This document shows, one piece after another, positions 27,213-35,137 of a stretch of DNA of 64,000 nt. The stretch's first letter is position 1. The number at the start of each line of letters is the position of its first letter. Below the pieces are notes generated by a model. That model worked only from the letters and a program-made list of their open reading frames with translations, was not told the origin of the DNA and ran no database searches. A program made the translations under genes and the position numbers. Source of the stretch: Leadbetterella byssophila DSM 17132 (GTDB taxonomy: Bacteria > Bacteroidota > Bacteroidia > Cytophagales > Spirosomataceae); the NCBI RefSeq assembly GCF_000166395.1, contig NC_014655.1:1798001-1862000 (forward strand), in the 5' to 3' direction.

Positions 27213-27689
27213 TTACTTGAATTCAGAAAAGGTCAATTCAATCTTGTTTACGTTCAAAGAATTTGTAGGAACTTGATTAATAGCACCCGAAAAAGTACTG
27301 TTTTTCAGTTCTTTAATATCTAATACTACATTATTAAAACTTCTGCCTAATAATGAAATTTCTGCCAATTTGATCTGAAGAGGTTCCTTATTGAACTGCC
27401 ATACATCTTCAATTCTATCAACCTCAGAACATTTTACCCCGGTATCTTCCAAAAGATAGGTACCTTCCTTTCTTAAAGTTAGTTCATTATCACCCAGACA
27501 GCGATTAGCACTATTGTGAATCAAATCCACTTCAGCACCGGAAGAATATGCGATAGCTTTCGTTAATCTCCATTTTTTCTCACCCGTACCGGTCAATCTT
27601 TCCAATGGTGCACCCTCATTATCCGGATCATCTTTATCACATGCCCAGATTCCCGCGATTAGTACGAAAGCAAATAGTATCTTTTTCAT
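27213..27689 (-). CDS. Lipocalin-like outer-membrane lipoprotein, function unknown
   Basis: The 158-aa product has a lipoprotein signal with Cys17 in GIWACDKD and an Asp-rich start. The body (KKWRLTKAIAYSSGAEVDL, GTYLLEDTG, EDVWQFNKEPLQIKLAE, then alternating strands) matches the lipocalin-like small lipoproteins common in Bacteroidota. No ligand can be named. It overlaps lpxB by 4 bp (ATGA), so its expression is tied to lipid A synthesis, but a functional link is only inference. Confidence 0.72.
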   Translation of the reverse strand: MKKILFAFVLIAGIWACDKDDPDNEGAPLERLTGTGEKKWRLTKAIAYSSGAEVDLIHNSANRCLGDNELTLRKEGTYLLEDTGVKCSEVDRIEDVWQFNKEPLQIKLAEISLLGRSFNNVVLDIKELKNSTFSGAINQVPTNSLNVNKIELTFSEFK

Positions 27690-28783
27690 TTGTTTTGTTG
27701 GATTAAAATTTCTTCAGCAGCTGTTCTGGAAGCTTCTTTAACTCCCAGTGTTCTTATGATTTCTGCATATTCATCTAACTGCTTTTGTCTTGATTTATTA
27801 TCAAACAATAGTTTTTTAAGCTCAGTTAAGGTCTTCTCCGCCGTATAATCACTTTGAATCAGCTCCTTTACCACCTCTTTATCAGCCACTAAATTCACCA
27901 AAGATATAAACTTAATCTTTACTAATAGTTTAGCTATGGCATATGTAACAGGATTTGTCTTATAAACCACTACCTGAGGAACCTTAAACAATGCCGTTTC
28001 CAATGTAGCGGTTCCGGAAGTCACTACGGCAGCACTGGCTATGCTTAATAGATCATACGTCTTTCCATACACCAGTTCAAAGTTGCCACCCTTTGATCTA
28101 TAAAAATCTTCAGAAAAACTACTCACTCCGGCAACGATAAAAGTATAATCCTCCACCTGCTTGCTGATCTCTGCCATGGTTTCTAGCATGGCTTCAATCT
28201 CCTGCATCCTACTACCCGGTAAAAGTGCTACCACCTTTTTACCTTCCCACTTCTTCAGGAATGCTCCATCTGCCTCATACTTACGGATGGCATCAAAAAG
28301 TGGATTTCCCACATATTTCACATTCACCCCAAATTCTTTGAAGAAAGGAACTTCAAAGGGGAAAATAGCTAAGGTCAGGTCCGTCAACGTTCTAAGCTTA
28401 TGTGCTCTACTCCTGTTCCAAGCCCATGCTTTAGGTGGAATATAATATACTACCTTATAACCTTTGCTCTTTGCCCAGGAGGCTAACCTCAAATTAAATC
28501 CTGCATAATCTACTAAAACCAAAACGTCTGGTGCGAATGCATCAATCTGTGCCTTTGCACTCTCCATAAAACCTTTGATCTTTCCCAGATTTTTGAGGAC
28601 CTCCACAAAGCCCATGATAGCTAATTCTTCATAATCCTGTAGAACCTCCACACCGGCAGCCCTCATTTGGTCTCCACCCCAGCCTTGCATTTGCACCTCT
28701 GGGTGAATATCCTTTAAAGCCGCTGCCAGATTACCTGCATGCAGGTCTCCGGAACGTTCTCCACAGATGATAAAGCATTTCAT
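27686..28783 (-). CDS. lpxB: Lipid-A-disaccharide synthase
   Basis: LpxB joins UDP-2,3-diacylglucosamine and lipid X to form the lipid A disaccharide at the inner membrane. The 365-aa protein shows the GT19 opening CGERSGDLHAGNLAAALK, WGGDQMRAAGVEVLQDY, IPPKAWAWNRSRAHKL, VKYVGNPLFD, LLPGSRMQEI and the C-terminal VTSGTATLETALFKVPQVV. All family blocks are present. ATG 28783 overlaps the queD stop by one base (TGATG); a TTG one codon upstream is less likely. It is followed by a 4-bp overlap with the lipoprotein gene. Confidence 0.96.
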   Translation of the reverse strand: MKCFIICGERSGDLHAGNLAAALKDIHPEVQMQGWGGDQMRAAGVEVLQDYEELAIMGFVEVLKNLGKIKGFMESAKAQIDAFAPDVLVLVDYAGFNLRLASWAKSKGYKVVYYIPPKAWAWNRSRAHKLRTLTDLTLAIFPFEVPFFKEFGVNVKYVGNPLFDAIRKYEADGAFLKKWEGKKVVALLPGSRMQEIEAMLETMAEISKQVEDYTFIVAGVSSFSEDFYRSKGGNFELVYGKTYDLLSIASAAVVTSGTATLETALFKVPQVVVYKTNPVTYAIAKLLVKIKFISLVNLVADKEVVKELIQSDYTAEKTLTELKKLLFDNKSRQKQLDEYAEIIRTLGVKEASRTAAEEILIQQNK

Positions 28784-29193
28784 CAATGACCAAAGTATTC
28801 TACGTAGTGATTTGCCGTCTCAGTTAACTTGATCTTATATAAATCTACACCGTGCTTTTGCTTGATGGCAGGTTTCAAAATATCCCAGATGGCTATGGCA
28901 AAGTTCTCAGTAGTAGGTAGTTTACCCGCAAGAAATGCCACATCCTCATTCAAATAGGTGTGATCTACCTTGGAGATAACCTCTTCTCTCATAGTCCTAC
29001 TTAGAGCTTTGAGATCCACCACAAATCCGGTATCCTCCGCCACCTCTCCAATGACAGTAACAAACAACTCCCAATTATGACCGTGCACCTTAGAGCATGG
29101 ACCAAAAACCTCATAATTCTTCTCCTCTGACCATTTTGGATTAAACAGGCGGTGCGCCGCGTTAAAGGTCTCTCTCCTAGTAATTTGTATCAT
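28783..29193 (-). CDS. queD: 6-carboxytetrahydropterin synthase family protein (QueD-like)
   Basis: QueD converts dihydroneopterin triphosphate to 6-carboxytetrahydropterin for queuosine synthesis; close relatives make 6-pyruvoyl pterin. The 136-aa protein has the zinc-binding His residues in NAAHRLFNP (His14) and VHGHNW (His36, His38), and Cys32 in GPCSKVHG, the expected catalytic Cys. The C-terminal acid appears in KIKLTETANHYVEY. I start at ATG 29193 because a full promoter box (29213-29220) lies 20 bp upstream; the upstream TTG (29208) would be nearly leaderless. No other queuosine gene is adjacent. Confidence 0.9.
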   Translation of the reverse strand: MIQITRRETFNAAHRLFNPKWSEEKNYEVFGPCSKVHGHNWELFVTVIGEVAEDTGFVVDLKALSRTMREEVISKVDHTYLNEDVAFLAGKLPTTENFAIAIWDILKPAIKQKHGVDLYKIKLTETANHYVEYFGH

Positions 29194-29212
29194 CACTGTT
29201 TCGTTCAAGTCA

Positions 29213-29243
29213 CAAAATTACCCTCAAAACCCAGAAACCACAA
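29213..29243 (-). promoter_or_regulatory. Putative promoter of the queD-lpxB operon
   Basis: On the minus strand TTG (29241-29243), a 20-bp spacer and TAATTTTG (29213-29220) match the Bacteroidota promoter. It predicts a leader of about 15 nt before ATG 29193 and likely drives queD, lpxB and the lipoprotein. Confidence 0.5.
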
Positions 29244-29351
29244 CATTATTATCTGTAATTTAAGATCAAACCAAGGTTTTTCAGCCCAAAAAAACTTTTA
29301 AATTCATTTTAATTTCCCTTAAAATTATATTAAATTTACTATTTAGGGCCA

Positions 29352-29380
29352 TTTGTTACCTCTTGCTCCCCTTACCTTTG
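29352..29380 (+). promoter_or_regulatory. Putative promoter of the RND efflux operon
   Basis: TTTG (29352-29355), a 17-bp spacer and TACCTTTG (29373-29380) form one of the best promoter matches in the window. The leader to the adaptor ATG (29457) is about 70 nt. The rest of the 263-bp gap back to queD is AT-rich, and I see no other gene in it. Confidence 0.6.
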
Positions 29381-29456
29381 TGGTCTAAACCAATAACCCG
29401 GAGCATTTTTATATCGCCACACTACCCTATTTTGGCTCTCTCCGGTAAGAATCCAA

Positions 29457-30578
29457 ATGAAGAAAATTATTTTATTATGGGGTTTTGCCCTCCCATTTCT
29501 CGCATGTAAGGAAGAAGTTAAAGATGACACCGGTCTGTCTCTACCCGTTAAATCCCTTAAAAAAGACTCTGCAGTCACTACCTTCACATATCTAGGTGCC
29601 ATAGAAGGGAAAGTTAACGTAGAAATACGTCCGCAGGTAGAAGGCATCTTAGAAAAAATCTATATTGATGAAGGTGATTTTGTTAAAGCAGGCCAACCTA
29701 TATTCCTGATAAACGAACTGCCTTATCAGGAGCAAGTTAAGAATGCTCGTGCTAATGTAGAAGTGGAACGCGCCCGACTACGAAACGCAGAAATTGAGCT
29801 TGATAGATTACAACCGCTAGTAGACCATGAGGTCATCTCAGACGTCCAACTAAAAACCGCCCAATCTCACCTAGAAGTGGCAAAAGCCTCATTAGCCAGA
29901 GCACAAGCTCAAGAAGCTACAGCCAGAATCAACATGGGCTTTACCACTATTAAAGCCCCCGTAAATGGATATATAGGAAGGATTCCTAAGAGAATAGGCA
30001 ACTTAGTAGCAAAGAACGATAACCAACCTATCACTGTCTTATCTGACATAGAAGAGGTATACGTTTACTTTACCTTAAGTGAATCTGATTACCTGTTCTA
30101 TAAAAAGATGAGCTCAGATTCTACCGCCAAAAGAATCAATCCAAACGTAAAATTGGTTTTGGCTGATGGCTCTATCTATGAATACACGGGAAAGATTGAT
30201 GCTGACGCTGGTCAAGTGAACCGATCTACAGGGGCTATATCTCTTAGAGCTACCTTCCCGAACCCCAAGAAATTACTTCGTTCCGGAAACTCTGCCAAGA
30301 TCTTGATGGAACAATACCACCCTAACGTTTTATTGATTCCTCAAGTGGCCACTTCTGCCATCCAGGACAGAACTTTCGTCTTCCGTCTTTTACCGGACAA
30401 CACTGTAGAACGCGTATTAGTGGAGATTGAAGGTAAAGCAGGCAAGAACTATATTGTTTCTGACGGAACCTTAAAACCTAATGACAGAATTGTTACATCA
30501 GGACTGGACAAGTTAACTGATGGTGTAAAAGTGAACCCCATGGGTGAAAAACAAATACTAAGTCAGAAATTACCTTAA
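29457..30578 (+). CDS. RND efflux periplasmic adaptor lipoprotein (AcrA/MexA type)
   Basis: The membrane-fusion protein links the inner-membrane pump to the outer-membrane channel. The 373-aa product has a lipoprotein signal with Cys17 (PFLACKEE). A barrel-sandwich/lipoyl half (VEIRPQVEGILEKIYIDEGD) precedes a coiled-coil hairpin (about residues 95-160, rich in Ala, Arg and Glu), the second lipoyl half (TTIKAPVNGYIGRIPKRIGN), and beta-barrel and membrane-proximal domains (NVLLIPQVATSAIQDRTFVF). It is 6 bp upstream of the pump gene. The substrate range cannot be told. Confidence 0.93.
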   Translation: MKKIILLWGFALPFLACKEEVKDDTGLSLPVKSLKKDSAVTTFTYLGAIEGKVNVEIRPQVEGILEKIYIDEGDFVKAGQPIFLINELPYQEQVKNARANVEVERARLRNAEIELDRLQPLVDHEVISDVQLKTAQSHLEVAKASLARAQAQEATARINMGFTTIKAPVNGYIGRIPKRIGNLVAKNDNQPITVLSDIEEVYVYFTLSESDYLFYKKMSSDSTAKRINPNVKLVLADGSIYEYTGKIDADAGQVNRSTGAISLRATFPNPKKLLRSGNSAKILMEQYHPNVLLIPQVATSAIQDRTFVFRLLPDNTVERVLVEIEGKAGKNYIVSDGTLKPNDRIVTSGLDKLTDGVKVNPMGEKQILSQKLP

Positions 30579-30584
30579 TTCCAC

Positions 30585-33500
30585 ATGTTTAAGTATATTT
30601 TGAAGCGGCCGGTGCTGGCTTCAGTGATATCACTATTGATATTGATATCCGGAGCCATTTCTATCCTGCGCCTTCCCGTATCCCGTTTCCCGGACATTGC
30701 CCCGCCCAGCGTAAGCATTAGTGTTTCTTATCCCGGAGGAAATGCAGAAACAGTCGCAAAATCCGTACTACTTCCTCTGGAAGAGGCAGTAAACGGAGTA
30801 GAAAACATGACCTATATTAAATCCTCTGCCAATAATTCCGGTTCAGGAACCATATCCGTTTTCTTCAAACCCGGAACAGATCCGGATATAGCAGCGGTTA
30901 ACGTACAAAATAGCATCTCTAGAGCCGTCAACCAAATCCCCGCTGAGGTAAATGAAGCAGGTATTTCTGTAGTAAAAAGACAGAGTGGTAGTATCATGAC
31001 CATAAACGTCTTTGCTGACAAAACGGATGGCCCTTATGATGAAACTTTCCTTCAGGCCTATGCCAGAATCAATCTGATTCGTGAGATTTTGAGAGTGGAA
31101 GGAGTGGCACAAGCTACCCTCTTGGGAGGCAGGGATTACTCCATGAGAATCTGGCTGAATCCGGAAAAATTAGCAGTTTACGGACTAATTCCTCAAGAGG
31201 TAATCAGCGCTATCAGAGAGCAGAACTTTGAGGCAGCACCGGGTAAATTCGGTGAAGGCTCCTACGAGGTTTTTGAAGCAGTATTAAAACATAAAGGTAG
31301 ATTTTCTGATCCGGAAGAGTACATGAACATACCCATTCGTACGAATCAGGACGGTTCTGTGCTATACCTGAAAGATGTAGCTCGGGTAGAATTTGGATCA
31401 TCTAATTACGGGAGTGACAACAAGGTAAATGCCCGTCCGGGTATCACCATTAATGTATCGCAGACCAATAACTCCAATGCCAAGGTTATAGACCAAAAGG
31501 TAAGAGAGGTACTAGAAAAGACAGCTAAAGTATTTCCGGAAGGCATAAAATATGAGATATCCTATAGCGTAAGAGATCAAATAGACCAGTCCATAAAGCA
31601 AGTAATTCAAACCATTTTTGAAGCCTTCTTACTGGTTTTTGCCACCGTATTCATCTTCTTACAGAACTATAGAGCTACCTTGATTCCGGCTATAGCCATT
31701 CCGGTCTCCCTGGTAGGTACCTTCTTCTTTCTAGACATGATGGGCTTCTCCATCAATGTACTGACCATGTTCGCCCTAGTACTCTCCATAGGTATAGTGG
31801 TGGATGACGCCATTGTGGTTGTAGAGGCCGTGTATCATAAGATGCACAGCGAAAAACTGAAGGTCTACTCTGCCACGGTATCCGCCATGAATGAGATCTC
31901 CAAAGCCCTTATTTCCATCACTTTGGTCATGGCTGCGGTGTTTTTACCCGTTGGATTCCTGGAAGGACCTGTAGGCTTGTTCTATCGTCAATTCGCCTAT
32001 ACCTTAATTGCCGCTGTATTCATTTCAGCCCTAAATGCCTTAACCTTAAGCCCAGTACTGTGTACCCTATTATTAAAACCGGAAGATGAAAACCCACGTT
32101 CAGGCAGCACCTTTGAAAGAATGAAGGATAGGCTATTCACTAACTTTAATAAGAGCTTCGAAGCCTTTACTGAAAGGTATCTAAGAGTAGTTAAGTGGAC
32201 CACTGCCAATAAGAAGATCAGTCTTACCGCATTAGGGGCCGTATTCGTATTGACCTATTTTCTGTTCACTACCACTCCTAAATCTTTTATTCCTACGGAG
32301 GACGACAGCTTCCTGACCTATTCCTTAGCCATGCCTTCTGGTGCCTCATTGGCTAGAACTACGGAAGCTATCACGGAAGCAGATCTAATCATTCAGAAAC
32401 ATCCTGCAGTAGCTTCAGTCAACAGTATTTCAGGGTATAATATCCTTGATGCCTCCTCCAGCCCCTCTTTTGGTATGGGGTATATAAACTTGAAATCCAT
32501 CAAGGAAAGAGAGAACATCAACGATATCATAGAAGATCTAAGGGAAAAATTAAGCGTGGTCACTGACGCAAGGATAACCGTATTTGCCCGCCCAACCGTC
32601 CAAGGCTTCGGAGACTTTGACGGTATTGAATTAGTCATACAAGATAGATTAGGAGGAGAATTTGGGGAATTTAGTGAAGTAGCCAATGAATTCATAAGAG
32701 AGATGAACAAACTCCCTGAAATAGAGAATGCCTTTACTTCTTTCAAAGCGGATTTCCCTCAGTACGAAATCAATGTAGATTATCTCAAAGCCAAAGCCTT
32801 AGGAGTAAATACAAGAGAGATGATGCGTACTGTACAGTCTCTTTTTGGTAGAGTACAAGCCGGAGACTTTAACCGCTTCGGAAGACAATACCGCGTATAC
32901 ATGCAGGCTGATGTACAGTACCGTGATGAGCCGGGAACCCTGAACTCCATCTTCGTCAAAAACAAAGACGGAGAGATGATTCCTATAAATACCTTGATTA
33001 CTATGAACCGAGTATTCGGACCGGAAATCGTTTCAAGGTACAATCTCTTCAATGCCATCAGTATCAAGGCTTCCGCCGCTAAAGGATACAGCTCCGGAGA
33101 CGCCATTGCTGCCGTAGAAAAGCTAGCTTCTGAAAAAATCCCGGCCAGTTACAGCTACGAATGGACCGGCATGAGCTTAGAGGAGAAACAAGCCGGATCC
33201 CAGACGACCCTCATCTTCGCCCTGAGTTTATTGTTTGTCTATTTCTTGTTGGCAGCCCAATACGAAAGTTACATTTTACCTTGGGCCGTACTACTATCCA
33301 TACCTACCGGAATTCTAGGTGTATTTGTATTTGTACGCCTAGCAGGCTTGGAAAACAATATCTATGTGCAAGTGGGCCTAATCATGCTTCTGGGTCTGTT
33401 GGCCAAGAACGCTATTCTTATAGTAGAATACGGTATCCAAAGTAGAAAAATGGGCTATAGTCCGCTTGATGCAGCTATTACCGCTGCCCGACTGCGTTTA

Positions 33501-33719
33501 CGACCTATCATCATGACCTCTTTAGCGTTTGTGGCAGGTTTGGTACCACTAATGCTGTCTAAGGGTCCTTCTGCCATAGGGAATAAATCAGTGAGTATCA
33601 GTGCTGCAGGTGGTATGATCTTCGGAATCTTACTAGGATTATTTATTATTCCTGTCCTTTACCTGATCTTCCAATCCTTACATGATCGCTACGCTAAACC
33701 CATTGAAGATGAAGACTAA
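30585..33719 (+). CDS. RND multidrug efflux permease (HAE1/AcrB family)
   Basis: The 1044-aa proton-driven pump of the inner membrane has the AcrB N-terminus (FKYILKRPVLASVISLLILI). TM4 carries the proton-relay pair Asp407 and Asp408 (SIGIVVDDAIVVVEAVYHKM), and TM10 has the Lys of GLLAKNAILIVEYG. The two large periplasmic loops (about residues 40-335 and 555-870) are complete. Residue spacing matches AcrB closely. The stop codon overlaps the start of the TolC-like gene by 11 bp. It completes a full tripartite pump with its neighbours; no local regulator gene is present. Confidence 0.95.
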   Translation: MFKYILKRPVLASVISLLILISGAISILRLPVSRFPDIAPPSVSISVSYPGGNAETVAKSVLLPLEEAVNGVENMTYIKSSANNSGSGTISVFFKPGTDPDIAAVNVQNSISRAVNQIPAEVNEAGISVVKRQSGSIMTINVFADKTDGPYDETFLQAYARINLIREILRVEGVAQATLLGGRDYSMRIWLNPEKLAVYGLIPQEVISAIREQNFEAAPGKFGEGSYEVFEAVLKHKGRFSDPEEYMNIPIRTNQDGSVLYLKDVARVEFGSSNYGSDNKVNARPGITINVSQTNNSNAKVIDQKVREVLEKTAKVFPEGIKYEISYSVRDQIDQSIKQVIQTIFEAFLLVFATVFIFLQNYRATLIPAIAIPVSLVGTFFFLDMMGFSINVLTMFALVLSIGIVVDDAIVVVEAVYHKMHSEKLKVYSATVSAMNEISKALISITLVMAAVFLPVGFLEGPVGLFYRQFAYTLIAAVFISALNALTLSPVLCTLLLKPEDENPRSGSTFERMKDRLFTNFNKSFEAFTERYLRVVKWTTANKKISLTALGAVFVLTYFLFTTTPKSFIPTEDDSFLTYSLAMPSGASLARTTEAITEADLIIQKHPAVASVNSISGYNILDASSSPSFGMGYINLKSIKERENINDIIEDLREKLSVVTDARITVFARPTVQGFGDFDGIELVIQDRLGGEFGEFSEVANEFIREMNKLPEIENAFTSFKADFPQYEINVDYLKAKALGVNTREMMRTVQSLFGRVQAGDFNRFGRQYRVYMQADVQYRDEPGTLNSIFVKNKDGEMIPINTLITMNRVFGPEIVSRYNLFNAISIKASAAKGYSSGDAIAAVEKLASEKIPASYSYEWTGMSLEEKQAGSQTTLIFALSLLFVYFLLAAQYESYILPWAVLLSIPTGILGVFVFVRLAGLENNIYVQVGLIMLLGLLAKNAILIVEYGIQSRKMGYSPLDAAITAARLRLRPIIMTSLAFVAGLVPLMLSKGPSAIGNKSVSISAAGGMIFGILLGLFIIPVLYLIFQSLHDRYAKPIEDED

Positions 33720-35130
33720 AATATTCATAATACTTCTCATTCTGGTTTCGGCCTGTAAAGTCAAACAAGAATACGTAAGAGACACTAGCAATCTTCCTGA
33801 AAACTTTAGAAATCAGGTAGTCAAAGACACATTAAATGTGGCTAATATTCCGTGGAAAAAGTTCTTTAAAGATAGCTTATTAGTGGCTCTGATTGACACC
33901 GCCCTAAGCGAGAACATTCCTTTGAACATAGCGGCCAGAGATATACTCATAGTGCAGGAACAATTGCTCCAGAAGAAAGCCAACTTCTTTCCTACCCTCA
34001 CTACAAGCCCGGAATTCTATGGGGAGAATCATTCGGTGAACAGATACTCTTCTCCTAATAGCAAATACTACAAAGACAAAGAAATCCCTGATTTCATGTT
34101 TGTGAGTAGAAGACAGTACCTCATCCCCTTCCGCTCAACTTGGGAAGCCGATATCTGGGGAAAACTGGCCAGAATGAAGGAAAGCACTCAAGCTAAATTA
34201 GCTGGCACACTTGCTGAATATCAAGCACTGCAAACTGACTTAGTAGCAGAGGTAGCTATCTCCTATTACAACCTTTTGGTCCTTGATGAACAGCTGAAGG
34301 TGGCGCAAACTAACCTAGCTCTCACCCAAAATACCCTTGATCTGACCAAACTTCAATTTAAAGCAGGTATGGTAACTTCTTTGGCTATCCAACAAACAGA
34401 AAACCAGTTGCTGAATGCCACCGCTTTGATCCCTAAGATTCAAAGGGAAATCAACAGGGAAGAAAATTATTTAAAAAGTCTGATGGGACAATTCCCCGGA
34501 AAAATTAATCGTGAACCTAACTTAGATGGGGAAAGATTCTCGGAGAAGATCTTTACTGGAACTCCCATGGATTTGCTTAGAAACCGACCGGATATTCAGG
34601 CGGATGAATATAATTTGATTGCAGCCTATGCTGATGCAGACGTAGCGAAAGCTAATCGTTATCCTACCTTAGCGTTGAAAGCAGATTTAGGTTTAGACTC
34701 CCAGATTTTTGGAGTGTTATTTAACCCCATAGGATCTTTATATGCTACCTTTTCCAGCTCATTATTGACGCCCATATTCCAAAACAGGAAATTAAAAACG
34801 GCAGAGAACATAGCAAAGATAGAGAAGAGCCAAGCCGCTGATCAATTTAGAAACACCTTAGTCAAAGCCGTTAAAGAGGTTTCAGATGAGGTGAATAACA
34901 TTGAAAAACTCGAAGAAGAATACCTTATTGCTTCAGAACGTTTGGCTAATGCTAAAAAAGCTGTTCAAAACGCAGCTCTCCTTTATAAGAGTGGTATGGC
35001 CAATTATTTAGAGGTGATAAACGCCCAAAGCAATGCCCTAAATAACGAAATGGCATTGTTTGATATCCGCTTAGATATCTTGACGGCAAACATCCAATTG
35101 TATAGAAAATTAGGAGGGGGATGGAATTAA
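33709..35130 (+). CDS. TolC-family outer-membrane efflux channel (OprM/NodT-like)
   Basis: The 473-aa lipoprotein forms the trimeric exit duct of the pump. The signal ends in the lipobox LVSAC (Cys16). Two OEP repeats follow (about residues 40-245 and 255-470), with NTLDLTKLQFKAGMVTSLAI and the matching ALLYKSGMANYLEVINAQS motif, and the NodT marker LRNRPDIQADEYNLIAAYAD. The ATG at 33709 overlaps the end of the permease gene. The frame is open 9 codons upstream, but the lipoprotein signal fixes the start here. The last codons lie in a stem-loop shared with the convergent glycosidase gene. Confidence 0.93.
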   Translation: MKTKIFIILLILVSACKVKQEYVRDTSNLPENFRNQVVKDTLNVANIPWKKFFKDSLLVALIDTALSENIPLNIAARDILIVQEQLLQKKANFFPTLTTSPEFYGENHSVNRYSSPNSKYYKDKEIPDFMFVSRRQYLIPFRSTWEADIWGKLARMKESTQAKLAGTLAEYQALQTDLVAEVAISYYNLLVLDEQLKVAQTNLALTQNTLDLTKLQFKAGMVTSLAIQQTENQLLNATALIPKIQREINREENYLKSLMGQFPGKINREPNLDGERFSEKIFTGTPMDLLRNRPDIQADEYNLIAAYADADVAKANRYPTLALKADLGLDSQIFGVLFNPIGSLYATFSSSLLTPIFQNRKLKTAENIAKIEKSQAADQFRNTLVKAVKEVSDEVNNIEKLEEEYLIASERLANAKKAVQNAALLYKSGMANYLEVINAQSNALNNEMALFDIRLDILTANIQLYRKLGGGWN

Positions 35131-35137
35131 TCCCCCC
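35113..35137. terminator. Stem-loop overlapping both convergent stop codons
   Basis: GGGGGAT (35116-35122) pairs with ATCCCCC (35130-35136) around a 7-nt loop. It contains the TTAA shared by the stop codons of the TolC-like gene (+) and the GH63 gene (-). Neither side has a strong U-run (minus: TAATTTTC; plus: CTCTTTCT), so it may act as a weak bidirectional terminator or an RNA-stability element. Confidence 0.45.

Noticed and set aside
29221-29456. Possible riboswitch or small RNA upstream of the efflux operon
   Set aside because: AT-rich, with no conserved riboswitch core or stable stem visible; only the promoter is supported.
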